The notes beneath the pieces are model-generated. The model searched no databases, was not told the origin of the DNA, and saw only the letters and a list, made by a program, of their open reading frames with translations. Positions 40,906-50,201 of a stretch of 64,000 nucleotides of DNA are shown piece by piece; within the stretch, counting starts at the first letter, position 1; every line of letters begins with the position of its first letter. Origin of the DNA: Aurantiochytrium sp. KH105 (taxonomy: Eukaryota; Sar; Bigyra; Thraustochytrida; Thraustochytriidae); assembly GCA_003116975.1 (NCBI GenBank), contig BGKB01000114.1, positions 169,465 through 233,464 on the forward strand. Reading direction: 5' to 3'. The position numbers and the translations under genes were made by a program.

Positions 40906-41228
40906 CGTCGTTTCAACTTGGCGCGTTCTCCAGTTGCTTGCCTTTGCTTCGCTGACGTCCAAAATAGAGAGGCCTCGTGCGACGAGACCAGAAGCGTGCG
41001 TGTTTCGCGCAGCCCACCTCGATTAGCGCTAGTAGCTAGCTTAGCTAGGCTAGACCCAGTCCCGGCCGAGCATGGGTCCCTCCTTACCAGCCAATGTGAC
41101 TTCTGAGAGTAGAAAGCCGTTAGACCCTTTAATTAGACCGCGAGGGCCCGGAAGGAAGTGAATGATGAAATGAAGGATGGGATGGCAGACGCTGAAGAAA
41201 CCAGAAGAGGAGGGACCGCGCGAGCACG
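40906..41228. promoter_or_regulatory. Bidirectional promoter of EF-hand and Chibby genes
   Basis: A 323-bp gap between the EF-hand start (-) and the Chibby start (+), including a run of AGCTAG-like repeats near 41030-41055. Both genes must be initiated here, which suggests co-expression of two putative ciliary genes. An ATG at 41182 opens a frame overlapping the Chibby start in another phase, so either the transcript begins after it or it acts as an upstream frame. Confidence 0.6.
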
Positions 41229-41878
41229 ATGTCGAAGTTTGTCAAACGAAGGCTGTCGTGGGGATCCACGAAGAGTGGTGCCTCGAACGGGTCGAGACCT
41301 CCAGTTCCCGAAAGCGAATGCACGCTCAATCTTGACGGTAACAAACTCAGTCTTGACAAAGAGGGACGATGGCGGCTTGGTACGTTTGTTTGAAGAAGAT
41401 GAAGGGCTAAAGGGGCTTAGGATCACATCTTAGGGAATTGAAATACATGTGATGATCTGACGGAGTTGTTTCTCGCTCAAGACCCTGGAACAATCGGCAA
41501 TTATGAGGCTGAGATTGATAGGCTTCATCAATACATTGAACAACTTGAAAACGAGAAGCGCATTTTGCGCGACCGCTGTGCGCAGAGCAATGGCGAAAAG
41601 GAGATGCTTTCCTTCCAGAACGAACTATTGATGGACTTGGTACGTGGCCAGAGACAGTACATCACCTTTCAAAGAGGCTGTTGATTTTATCGAGTAGAGA
41701 GAACGCTTTGTACGAGGTGACTAACTCAGTCATCCATGGCTTCGGCCATAACTAACGAACGCAACAGCTTGCTGTGTCCCAGCTTGATGCCAACAAAAAC
41801 AATGAAGCGTACCAAAAAGAAGCTTTGCGGACCGAGGCGCTAAAGTGGGAACTTGGCAAGTGGTTGACACCCACCTAA
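41229..41878 (+). CDS. Chibby-family protein (three exons)
   Basis: I assembled this from splice signals: exon 1 41229-41379, exon 2 41482-41639, exon 3 41768-41878, giving 139 residues. Introns of 102 and 128 bp both start GTACGT and end CAAG or ACAG; the second has TAACTAAC branch-like sequence. Phases fit (1 and 0). The product matches human CBY1 in layout: a basic Ser-rich N-terminus (KFVKRRLSWGSTKSG), the core signature LNLDGNKLSLDKEGRWRL (CBY1 has MNLAGQSLKFENGQW), then a coiled coil with QNELLMDLLAVSQLD (CBY1: LKVDILLDMLSES). Chibby sits at the distal basal body/transition zone and aids ciliary vesicle docking. Length is close to CBY1 (126). It is divergent from the EF-hand gene. Confidence 0.85.
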
Positions 41879-42112
41879 AGAGAAAAGCTAATTCTTCTTC
41901 CTGGAAGTTATTCGTGCCTGCCTGACAACCAGCCGTTCTTCGCGTACGGTTCTGATTTCTCTTGCTAATAGCATGTGTAAAGATTTGACAAATGCAAAGA
42001 GATTTCAACGTTTTCTTTTCTTTTCATTTTCTAAAGAAAAAAGAGCCAGACAATTACTTCGGTTGCGATTACTGTACTGTTTCCGTCCCCTTTGACTTTG
42101 AGTTTCAGCAGG

Positions 42113-43644
42113 TTAGTCTTTCTTACTCTCTCGCGCCACAATTGCGTCGAGATCAATCTTGCAAGCATGGCTGCTCTGCATTTGATGAATGTCATTGTTT
42201 TGCACGCGGCGAGATCCAAGAGCTACAGAGCAACCTGGACACTTGATTCGAAAGGTAAGACCGTTGTCCTCGCTGACCAGCGATGTTTCATTGCGGGGCA
42301 TCCAGGGCAAAGGCTGTCCGAGTGAGAGGTGAGTGCGGGCAAGCATCTCCTGCAGCATGTGCGCGTCGTTTAGCACAAGGCTTTCTACATCGCGTTCACC
42401 GGCGGAGAGTCCAAATGCAACAGCGCCGAGAGTCTGAGCTCGCTTACGCTGCGCTTGTGCCCCCATCCAAGTCACCTCGCTCTGCAAGAGCGTGGTGGAG
42501 TTTTGTGGGCACTCGGCGTGATTGACGCCTCGCAGGGCCTCCTCGCGTGTATCCTGTACACGAACCGTCGTGTTAACCGAGGGTTCTTGGACAACAACAT
42601 CAGCAGCATGAAATAAGAGAATCTTGCAGCCTCGGCAGGCGAATTCAAGATCCATGGCAAGCATTCGCGGAAGCTGCAAGGTTTGCATCGCCGGATGCAA
42701 GTGAAGTGTCGACGCTGCAGGACGATACGCCCGAATTCGATTCGAGTTCTTCAGTGATTGCGCCCGAGCGCTGATGAAAAGCTGGTGCGCCGCGTGCACA
42801 TCAAAGCCAGCCTTTTCATAATATTGCAGCTGCTCTTGAAAGCTAGGGTTCATTGCTGCAACAGGACGTCGTGACTTGACAAGGTCCACCGCAGCCTGGT
42901 AGCAGAGACCGTGAGCTCGCATGAGGTAAGCTACAATAAGCGCAGCGGAGCGGGACCGTCCGAACGAACAGTGGACTAGTACACCTCCGAACCCTCTTCT
43001 CACGTTTGCATTGTCTCCGTCGAATTCTTTGTGTCCGGATTCGGGTTCTGTTATGTCATCCATGTCTTGATTGGACTGCATATTTGCACGAGTGTGCACA
43101 GAACGAATAAATGTGTTTGACAGGGGGATGCATGAAAAAAGGTTTGCGTATTCTCTGTGGTATTCGTCTCGTCAGTGGTCATGAACGTCTATGCTTCACT
43201 CGTTGTAGAGAGAGGCAACTACGTTGATTTGGGGAATTGGGGGGAGGGGGGGGGGTTGGGGGGGCTTTGAAAAACTTACTTGTCACGAAGACCGAGCGTC
43301 AAATAGGTAAAGAGCTTTGGAAACGTAGCGGGTAAGCCCGTAGCGTTAACAATATGCGTAATGCCTGCGGCCTGCAAGGCCACATCATTGAAGGCGCAAT
43401 GAATTGAGCCAATAAAGAGTCCCGGAAGGATCTCAATAGGTGCATCGTCTCGACAGATGGTTCTGTCCAAGCCGACGGGCTTTTTACTTGCAAATTTGCG
43501 GCGCGAACATGGTTCTGCACACGGGCGACGTTTTGTGAGATGCGGATTCGCACCATTCGCAAATGTCTCTTTCTCGCCCCGGGCCATGGCAAGAGGCGCT
43601 GTCTGCGACATGGTAGAGGGCGAACGCATCGTCGTGGAAGCCAT
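42113..43644 (-). CDS. DUSP12/Yvh1-like dual-specificity phosphatase (two exons)
   Basis: Exon 1 is 43644-43280, the intron 43279-43155 (125 bp, GTAAGT...CACAG), exon 2 43154-42113. The join is in phase and yields 468 residues. Exon 1 encodes the N-terminal part of the phosphatase fold (IEILPGLFIGSIHCAFN, HIVNATGL). Exon 2 supplies the signature loop VHCSFGRSRSAA, containing the catalytic Cys and Arg (HCX2GX2RS). A long loop (DITEPESGHKEFDGDNAN) precedes it. The C-terminal half has paired cysteines, CRGC and CPGC (the latter in IKCPGCSVALGS), as in the zinc-binding tail of DUSP12/Yvh1, which functions in ribosome maturation. The final Cys pair and Trp of that tail are not evident. The intron contains a long poly-G stretch (plus strand). 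Without splicing exon 1 would stop at the TAA inside the donor. Confidence 0.82.
43233..43266. repeat. Poly-G tract inside DUSP intron
   Basis: A G-rich run broken only by AATT, A and TT; on the sense (minus) strand it is a C-rich tract directly after the splice donor. Confidence 0.9.
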
Positions 43645-45251
43645 GTGTGTCTTCTTCAGAGCTCCACTTGTTTGGTCAATCTAATCTGATCTGGTCTGTT
43701 CTGATACAAGTTGATGCGATACGGCTTTGTTGCGTACGGCACAATACGGCAAGGTAAGGTAAGGCAAAAGTACAGCACGGCGCCTTTGTTCTCTGGTTGG
43801 CTGGTTGGCTGGCTGGTTGAAGTGTTTGCTGATTGGTCGATTTTTTCGACCGACAGACAGTCCCGTTCGTCCGTCCGTCCGTCCGTCCGTACGTCCGTAC
43901 GTACGTACGCTGTAAAGATGTGTGAATAGATGCCTGCGCGCGTCCTTTGCAAATTCCTCGCGGATTTCTGGTTTGCCAGCGACGACGCGGAGTCGCGCCG
44001 CCGGTATCTAGCTTTGTGCCAGCGCGCTTGTCGTGAGCCTCTGAGCGAGGGAATCAACCCCGCGTGGCTCGCGAGTGAAAAAACACTCGCTCGCGCAGCT
44101 CAGACTCGTCGCTCAGCTCGCTAGCTGGTCGTTTGCCACCTTTGGCCTGACGCAATGAAGTGAGAGAACACACCTACCTATCAAATTCCTCACTCGCTCA
44201 CTCACACATTCCCGCGTTGCGGCGCGGACCCCGGTCACGGCTAGCTTCCTCCAGCGATGGGGTGTGAATATTTTTTTTTAATATCTCCTTTCTCTCCTTA
44301 CAGTCGACGAAATTATTGACCCCGTGGGGAATGGAGGCGTCGGAGTCGCGGTCAACTGACTCTCACCGGCACACTCCTACTATATTGAAGCTCGAATTTG
44401 CCTCCGCTCCCGCATGCCCGATAACAAATAACTCTCGCGCGCTTGCTATTTTACTAATAGCACGGCAAGGTCGGTTGAGCGATTCCATCCACGCCCCGCC
44501 ACGCCGGTCAAGCAAGGCCTAAAAAGCTTCGAACCAAAGTGTGCGATCCGTTGGAGAAGTCACGTTCGAGTCCGAGTCTCCTGGGTCCAGGCAGGGTAGG
44601 GTGGGTATACGCACGCCTACAGTGCTCATGATTTCCGTTTAGCCTCGCTGGCAGACATGCAGGCAATAACGCACAGCCAGGGCCGAAAATGAGATGGCCG
44701 GCCGGCCGGCGGCCGCGCCTTGCCGAGACTTTATCAACCCAGGCGACGCGAGCGAGCATATGCGCGCGTGTGTGCTCGGATTGCGCTGGGCACGCGCTTT
44801 TTCGTCCCCGGTACACACCGTTTTAGCCAGCGAGCGAGAGAGAGAGAGAGAGGGAGAGAGAGAGAGACTTACTAGAGAGAGACGGCGCGTGCGCGAAACC
44901 GTCTGCGAGCTGCTGTCAGTTTCGTGCTGGGCGAGCTCGCCAAATGAAGCTAGACGCCAGCCAATGCGTGCTCGCTTCACCGAGCACCTCAGCTAGGAAA
45001 AGAAGGAAGGAAAGGAAGGAGACCAAGAGAGGGAGGGAGTATAGCTTGGCTTGGCGTGAGAGCGAGCGAGGCTTTCGTGCTCGGCGCCAACTGCACAAGC
45101 GTCATTCGGCGCGCGCGCTGCGCATAAGCCTTGGCGATTGCATTGCGCAGAGGGTCAAGGTGCGAGCGGGTCTGCGTGTAGAGAACTGAGCGAAAGGGGG
45201 AGACGGGGGGGGAGAGGAATCGAGCAGAGGGCGCGCGACCCACCGTACGCG
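43645..45251. promoter_or_regulatory. Divergent intergenic region between DUSP and coiled-coil genes
   Basis: 1.6 kb containing the two promoters. Notable parts: TTGGCTGG repeats near 43795-43820; a GTCC/GTAC tetranucleotide tract at about 43862-43912; an A/T-rich run near 44268-44285; a GA dinucleotide tract near 44838-44872. All open frames across it are short and low complexity. I checked tRNA B-box-like strings (near 44526 and 44557) and found no tRNA fold. Confidence 0.6.
43862..43912. repeat. (GTCC)n/(GTAC)n tetranucleotide microsatellite
   Basis: GTCC units drifting into GTAC units, about twelve in all. Confidence 0.9.
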
Positions 45252-46010
45252 ATGGGCGACACCGAAGCGACGACGGCTTTTGGGGCTATAAGCTGGGACA
45301 TTGTCGATGACTTTGTCCGAGAGCTAGGCAAGACTTCGGCGCAGATTGCTCGCGTCGATCTCGGGTCCATTGACGATAAAATTGCGACGGAGAAACGGAA
45401 ACTGAAAAGCCTCTGCGTCAAGCACGCGCAAGCTTGCGAAGAGGTTGCCAAAGCAAGGAGGAGCGCTGCACGCGAACAGTCCGTGCTTCTCGACTTGCAT
45501 GCCAAGCTCGAGCAAGATCTCACTCATCTCGCTGATAGCTCTGATGACAAGGCTGACAGCTTGTCGAAACGCAATGTACTGAATGTCGAGATAGCACAGG
45601 TAAAGCGAAAGCTCGAAAGCAAACGAGCTCAACATGACCAGTATTTATCCACGCACCATCAGACAATGAAAAAGAGAGAAAGAATGATCCAAGTCCAAGG
45701 GAAAACAATTCGCAACCTCTTGCATAGGAAGCTTGCACTTGGAGAAATCGCAACGGCGAGGTGTACTCTACGTGATCCATCATCTCTTCGCCGACCTGAA
45801 GATCCAGTCACGCCTTTTGGAGTGTCCAAGTCTCCTGGCTTCCCAAGAGGCACGCGAGCGAACACATCATCGAGCAAACGGGGTGACGAAGATGCGGAGA
45901 GATTTTCCAAACGAAGATCTGCACCGTCAAAACAATCGCTTGGAATTACCGGTCAAGCTCCACGACCAGGAAACAAGTCCCAAAAACTCAAAGCGAAAAG
46001 AAAATCCTAA
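45252..46010 (+). CDS. Small coiled-coil protein with basic tail, unknown
   Basis: 252 residues from the ATG at 45252 (MGDTEATTAFGAISWDIVDDF). The frame is open further upstream but without another ATG. Residues ~30-175 form a likely coiled coil, charged and heptad-like (IDDKIATEKRKLKSLC, LNVEIAQVKRKLESKRAQ, MKKRERMIQVQGKTIRN). The last 80 residues are Ser/Pro/Lys-rich, probably disordered and strongly basic (ending KSQKLKAKRKS). Such a shape occurs in kinetochore, centrosomal and microtubule-binding proteins, but I do not recognise a family and assign no function. Confidence 0.7.
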   Translation: MGDTEATTAFGAISWDIVDDFVRELGKTSAQIARVDLGSIDDKIATEKRKLKSLCVKHAQACEEVAKARRSAAREQSVLLDLHAKLEQDLTHLADSSDDKADSLSKRNVLNVEIAQVKRKLESKRAQHDQYLSTHHQTMKKRERMIQVQGKTIRNLLHRKLALGEIATARCTLRDPSSLRRPEDPVTPFGVSKSPGFPRGTRANTSSSKRGDEDAERFSKRRSAPSKQSLGITGQAPRPGNKSQKLKAKRKS

Positions 46011-46900
46011 ATCTATTTTTCACGTTTTCAAAGAAAGACTACTCTTGGACGTTTTAATATGGTGGCCATCTCGTCAGTTTTGCTTTCTTGCTGTAACATC
46101 TTGACGGAGCGATGAACGATGATACGCAGATACGAGCGACATCATGCTGGTGGCTTTGCCATCAAAAGTCCCTTTTTAAGACTGCTGGATTTGCCCTCAA
46201 AACACCCTTCTTAAGGCTGCTGATTTTGCCCTCAAAACACCCTTCTTAAGGCTGCTGATTTTGCCATCAAAATTCCCTTTCCAAGGCTCTTTTTTGTCGT
46301 AAAAATCCTCTGGGTGGAAAACAGATCATTTCAAAGAGCACGTGTTTGCTTCTTCTCTTGTCAAAAATACACTTTTGGTGAGTAAATCGGCTTTTGGCTA
46401 GCTTGACTCCCTCCTTATGCCAAGAATGTTGTTGATATAAAAATTTATGTTGTAATTTCGTTTCTGTTCTACTTGTCCACATCGGATTGACTGCAAGTGG
46501 AGCCAAGGAAGCGATGTTTGATCGACAGACATGACGATACTAGCATCTTCGCCACCTTCACTATACTGCTTTTCAACATGCGCCCAGTTTAAACTTGGCT
46601 CAAAGTGCAGCTCCACCACGGTCATAACGCGCGCAAACAGGTCTTCTTCTCTACGTACAGCTTGACAGCATTCGTGCACAGCAGAGTGGCTTGACGTGAT
46701 CGCAAAAGCAATCTCCTCCTCGTAAGCACAGCTGTCTCGACTTTTTGCTTCACCCAAAGACTGGTCGAAGAAAGTGAAGAGACTTTGGGGGCTCTGCTCG
46801 CCAACAACCCAAAAGGATGACACACGCACGCTCCATACGAAAAGCGTCTTGATCCATCACGCACAGGCGACTCGCCCCCCTCCCTCGAAGCACACCACTC
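46011..46900. other. 3' region of coiled-coil and cyclase genes, with tandem repeat and an exon-like frame
   Basis: An 890-bp convergent gap. The left part carries four copies of a 35-bp tandem repeat. On the minus strand, 46398 to about 46860 is open and translates into balanced, non-repetitive sequence (for example AITSSHSAVHECCQAVRREEDLFARVM), which looks like an exon. It might be a 3' exon of the cyclase gene. Confidence 0.5.
46155..46294. repeat. 35-bp tandem repeat, four copies
   Basis: Copies begin with TTTGCC at 46155, 46190, 46225 and 46260, so the period is exactly 35 bp. The two middle copies are nearly identical; the outer ones have diverged. The unit includes CCCTTCTTAAGGCTGCTGAT. 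It begins 145 bp after the stop of the coiled-coil gene. Confidence 0.9.
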
Positions 46901-49639
46901 TTACTTCTCCGTGAGCTCACGATATCCCTTCCAGTTGGAGGGAGACTCGTAGTCGAACTCCTCCATGACAGAGAGGAGAGACAAAGTAGGCCCATCGCCT
47001 GGCTTCTCAACAAGTACGTTGTCGAGCATCCGCTTCGCCGCGGCCCAGTCTCCGGAGCAATAGGCAGCCACGGCATCGCTGAAGTTTGAGAGGAAGTTCT
47101 CGGGAAGGCTGCTCTGGATGAAGTCCATTTCGGGACCCTCAAAGTCAAACATCAAGCGGCGCTTGCCGTCATATTGGGGCTCGCCAAAGGTGTCAGGAAA
47201 GTCAACAATGTCGCAGGTGAAGAGACCCATCGGCTGAATACTGCCCTTGACCGTAACGCGGTCGATCTTGCGGCAACGCTTGCGTGCCTTCGATGAGAGT
47301 GCATCAAAGAAGTCTTCAGAAAGCAACAAGGGCGTTCTGAACTGCTTTGTGGCAGCCTCAAGTCGCGATGCCATGTTGACATTAGGACTCAAATAAGAGG
47401 CGTCGATCTTATAGTGGCTACCAATAGCACCCTCAATGGCCCAACCAATGTGGAGGCCCATGCCCAGCCGAATCTCAAAGTTGTTCTCCCCGAAACGCTT
47501 GCGGATGGCAGGGTGGTCCTTGTACGCATTGAGGCAGCCACCGGGGCCATTCTCGCGCTTGAGGTCGATCATAGTCTTGAGAAAGGCCACAAGCGCGTTG
47601 TCACACATGTTTCCAGCATCCACGTGACGTTTGGTGTCGTTCATTTTCCAGACCAGCAAGAACGCATCGCCAATGTTCTTGTTGGCTGCGCCATACCAGG
47701 AGTGCGTAGCCTCGTGCACAATGGCACCAACGCGGTTGACGTAGACCATGACCTTCTCCTGAAGACATTCCGTCGTGTCGGTAAAATTGCGAATGTCGCA
47801 AAACCCGAAGACGGCCTCCATCTTGACACCGTCGCACATGGGCTCGATCCCGGCGTTGTTAGACATGTTTTTGGCGATAATCTCGCTACCAGCCTCACCA
47901 AACCCGATTTGCAAGAGCTGGCCAATCTTTGCGATTGTATTTTGCAAAAGCACGGTCTCGTCGTCGTCGTCCGTGGTCTCCATGGGTAGCGCTGCGTTCT
48001 TGGTGCCCATGGGGTTCTCGGCGAGCTCCTGCACGCTGCGAACCATGCGCTCGATGGGCCGAATGACCAGCTGCTCGGCATCTGCCGAGATCATGAGCGA
48101 GCCAAAGGTGAGGACAATCATGACGAAGATGGTCTGGATGATGTTCAGGCCCGCAGCCAACTTCACCTCTGCGCGAATGTCAAAGTACGCGTACGAGCTG
48201 CACGTTGTATTTGATTCGTCGAGTGTATCCATCATTTTCTCATAGCACTCGACTGCGTAGGAGGTCTCGAACTCACTCTCACGTAACTCTTCTCTTACTT
48301 GAGTTTCGCTGCTTTTAATTTCCACGATCGGCTCGTAGTCGCTGTTAGCACTTGTACGGGCCATGTAGGGTACGTCGTGCTCTTCCGGCCAACGATACCA
48401 CACCGTCTCCTTGGCAATTTGGATCAGCTCGGCATTTTCTTCATCCGTTGCGCCATGGAGACGAAAGTACAGAAGCCTTCCACCTTCGATGCCCCGCGTA
48501 TAAAATTCGATCTCGCTTTTGAAGCCAAAGGTTGTATCGTCAAGATACTGCGTGAAATTGTTCCCGTACGCCTCCATGTTTGCTTTGAAGCGCTGGAATC
48601 TGAAGTGAAGATGGTTCAAGCCGTACGTGCCGTGCGGGGCCTCGCTGGTCCACATTCCGACATCGAAGAGCTGGACGAAAATGAGCATGGAAAGAACGAC
48701 TGCGATGACACGCTGCATCGTCTTTTCGCTTAGCTTCTTTCCAACGAGAGAAGGATTCTCGGTTGAGATATCTTCAGCGTTATCGCGGTTCGAGACCTTG
48801 TACAGCTTGACAACGCGCACGAGACGCACGAGACGAACGATACGGACAATGCGCGAAGATTTGGTTCCCACGCGGCTTGCCTGGATGGCGTCAATGGCCT
48901 CTTGGCTGTTACCCGTCGTACCGCTGGCAAAGGCAGCCTCGAGGATTGTGTTCCAGATGAATCCGATATCAGAAATCATGGTCACGGTGGCGAGAATGTC
49001 GAGGTAGAAATAAAAGCTTCGAAAGTACTTTGGCTTGGCGATCGTGAAGACGACGAGCTCTGTCGTGAATGCCAGCAAAGCCAGCAGCGAGACGCTGTCA
49101 AAGAAGGTATCCCAGCTCATGGCGAAGACGGCGACACGCAAGTCATCGCCAAACAGGGCAAAGACGGTGAGCGCCGAGATAAAAGTCGTCCAAAGTCTGC
49201 CCTCGAGGAAGAGGTAGAACCTGAAGATGAGGCTGTTTGGGGCTCGGAAACGTGGTTTTAGGAGACCATCTTGCGAGCCCCCGTTGGCACTGTTGACAGC
49301 GAGGACTGCTCTGTTGGAATCCTTTTGAACGAGTTCCCCCGATGCCGGCGTTACCTTACTGACGCTCCTCATGTGAGGCACCTCTTCGTTACTCCACGCT
49401 CCTTCGCGCGAGTCCCGGTCGCCGCCCAGAGGGACGACGCGCCCGCTGGATTTGTTACCCAGTACACTTGGTTTGAGGGTTGGAAGATGCTTCGCACTAG
49501 CTGTCGGACGAACCTCGTCGGATTTGACGCCCCTGCGGTGCTTGAAGCTGCGAAAATTTGCCGTCTCAGTGAGAGATGTGGTCTGGCTGACGACCTGCTT
49601 TCTATCTTTCGTGCCCAGATCACAAGCTTCTGTTTCCAT
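46901..49639 (-). CDS. Voltage-sensor-like membrane domain fused to class III nucleotide cyclase
   Basis: 912 residues. After a ~135-residue basic N-terminus come S1-S4-like helices; the fourth has the voltage-sensor pattern of Arg/Lys every third residue (SRIVRIVRLVRLVRVVKLYK, ~260-280). Another helix (~306-330, VIAVVLSMLIFVQLFDVGMW) precedes a ~165-residue, probably extracellular segment without a channel selectivity filter. A final helix (~493-518) leads into a HAMP-like linker. The cyclase domain (~605-790) shows the first metal Asp in FGFCDIRNFTD, the second in KNIGDAFLLVW, and the IDASYLSPNVNMASRLE segment. Lys in place of the guanylyl-type Glu before IGD suggests cAMP production. Membrane potential might gate it, by analogy with ciliate and apicomplexan channel-fused cyclases. 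The TAA lies inside a GTAAGA donor-like string, so a further 3' exon is possible. Confidence 0.87.
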   Translation of the reverse strand: METEACDLGTKDRKQVVSQTTSLTETANFRSFKHRRGVKSDEVRPTASAKHLPTLKPSVLGNKSSGRVVPLGGDRDSREGAWSNEEVPHMRSVSKVTPASGELVQKDSNRAVLAVNSANGGSQDGLLKPRFRAPNSLIFRFYLFLEGRLWTTFISALTVFALFGDDLRVAVFAMSWDTFFDSVSLLALLAFTTELVVFTIAKPKYFRSFYFYLDILATVTMISDIGFIWNTILEAAFASGTTGNSQEAIDAIQASRVGTKSSRIVRIVRLVRLVRVVKLYKVSNRDNAEDISTENPSLVGKKLSEKTMQRVIAVVLSMLIFVQLFDVGMWTSEAPHGTYGLNHLHFRFQRFKANMEAYGNNFTQYLDDTTFGFKSEIEFYTRGIEGGRLLYFRLHGATDEENAELIQIAKETVWYRWPEEHDVPYMARTSANSDYEPIVEIKSSETQVREELRESEFETSYAVECYEKMMDTLDESNTTCSSYAYFDIRAEVKLAAGLNIIQTIFVMIVLTFGSLMISADAEQLVIRPIERMVRSVQELAENPMGTKNAALPMETTDDDDETVLLQNTIAKIGQLLQIGFGEAGSEIIAKNMSNNAGIEPMCDGVKMEAVFGFCDIRNFTDTTECLQEKVMVYVNRVGAIVHEATHSWYGAANKNIGDAFLLVWKMNDTKRHVDAGNMCDNALVAFLKTMIDLKRENGPGGCLNAYKDHPAIRKRFGENNFEIRLGMGLHIGWAIEGAIGSHYKIDASYLSPNVNMASRLEAATKQFRTPLLLSEDFFDALSSKARKRCRKIDRVTVKGSIQPMGLFTCDIVDFPDTFGEPQYDGKRRLMFDFEGPEMDFIQSSLPENFLSNFSDAVAAYCSGDWAAAKRMLDNVLVEKPGDGPTLSLLSVMEEFDYESPSNWKGYRELTEK

Positions 49640-50138
49640 GAACCCGATCCATCAAACCTGCTTCGCGTTGATCACCGGCTCGTTTCGAACGAAGCCGGAG
49701 GAGATTGAAGTTGAGCGCGGAAAGTTCAAGGTGCTCCCAGATGATCGATACGAAGGGACCTCTTGCGTAAAACAAAGAGTCTCTTTTTTCCGATCACTCG
49801 AAGCAGCAAGCTTTGCGTAGCGTCGTGCGGTAGGACCTCTGGCCAAACAGATAGAACCACCGAGTTCAGTCGAAGAGACGTGGTTATTCGCAAAGGGCAA
49901 AAGTATCCTAGGGGATTGCTAGAAACGCGAGCGCTGTAGCGCAGAGACGCTTGTTCGCAAGCAATGCGAGACGAGGTCTAGACAGGACTTGAGCTTTCGC
50001 CGCGCGCGAGAATTGCGAGCTGGGATTCTGCTGGCAGAGACTACGTACTTGAGCACGCGATTGCGCCGCCTCACGCAATGTTGCGTTGCCTTGCGTTGCC
50101 TTGCGCGTGCGAGCGAGCGTGCGAGCGTATGAGCGTTG

Positions 50139-50201
<63 letters not shown>

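Noticed and set aside
41158..41433. 91-codon plus-strand frame overlapping the Chibby start
   Set aside because: It reads exon 1 of Chibby in another phase and continues into the intron; the spliced frame has clear homology.
44508..44580. tRNA-like B-box strings (TTCGAA and GTTCGAGTC)
   Set aside because: The flanking bases do not form a T-stem or acceptor stem, and no A box is placed correctly.
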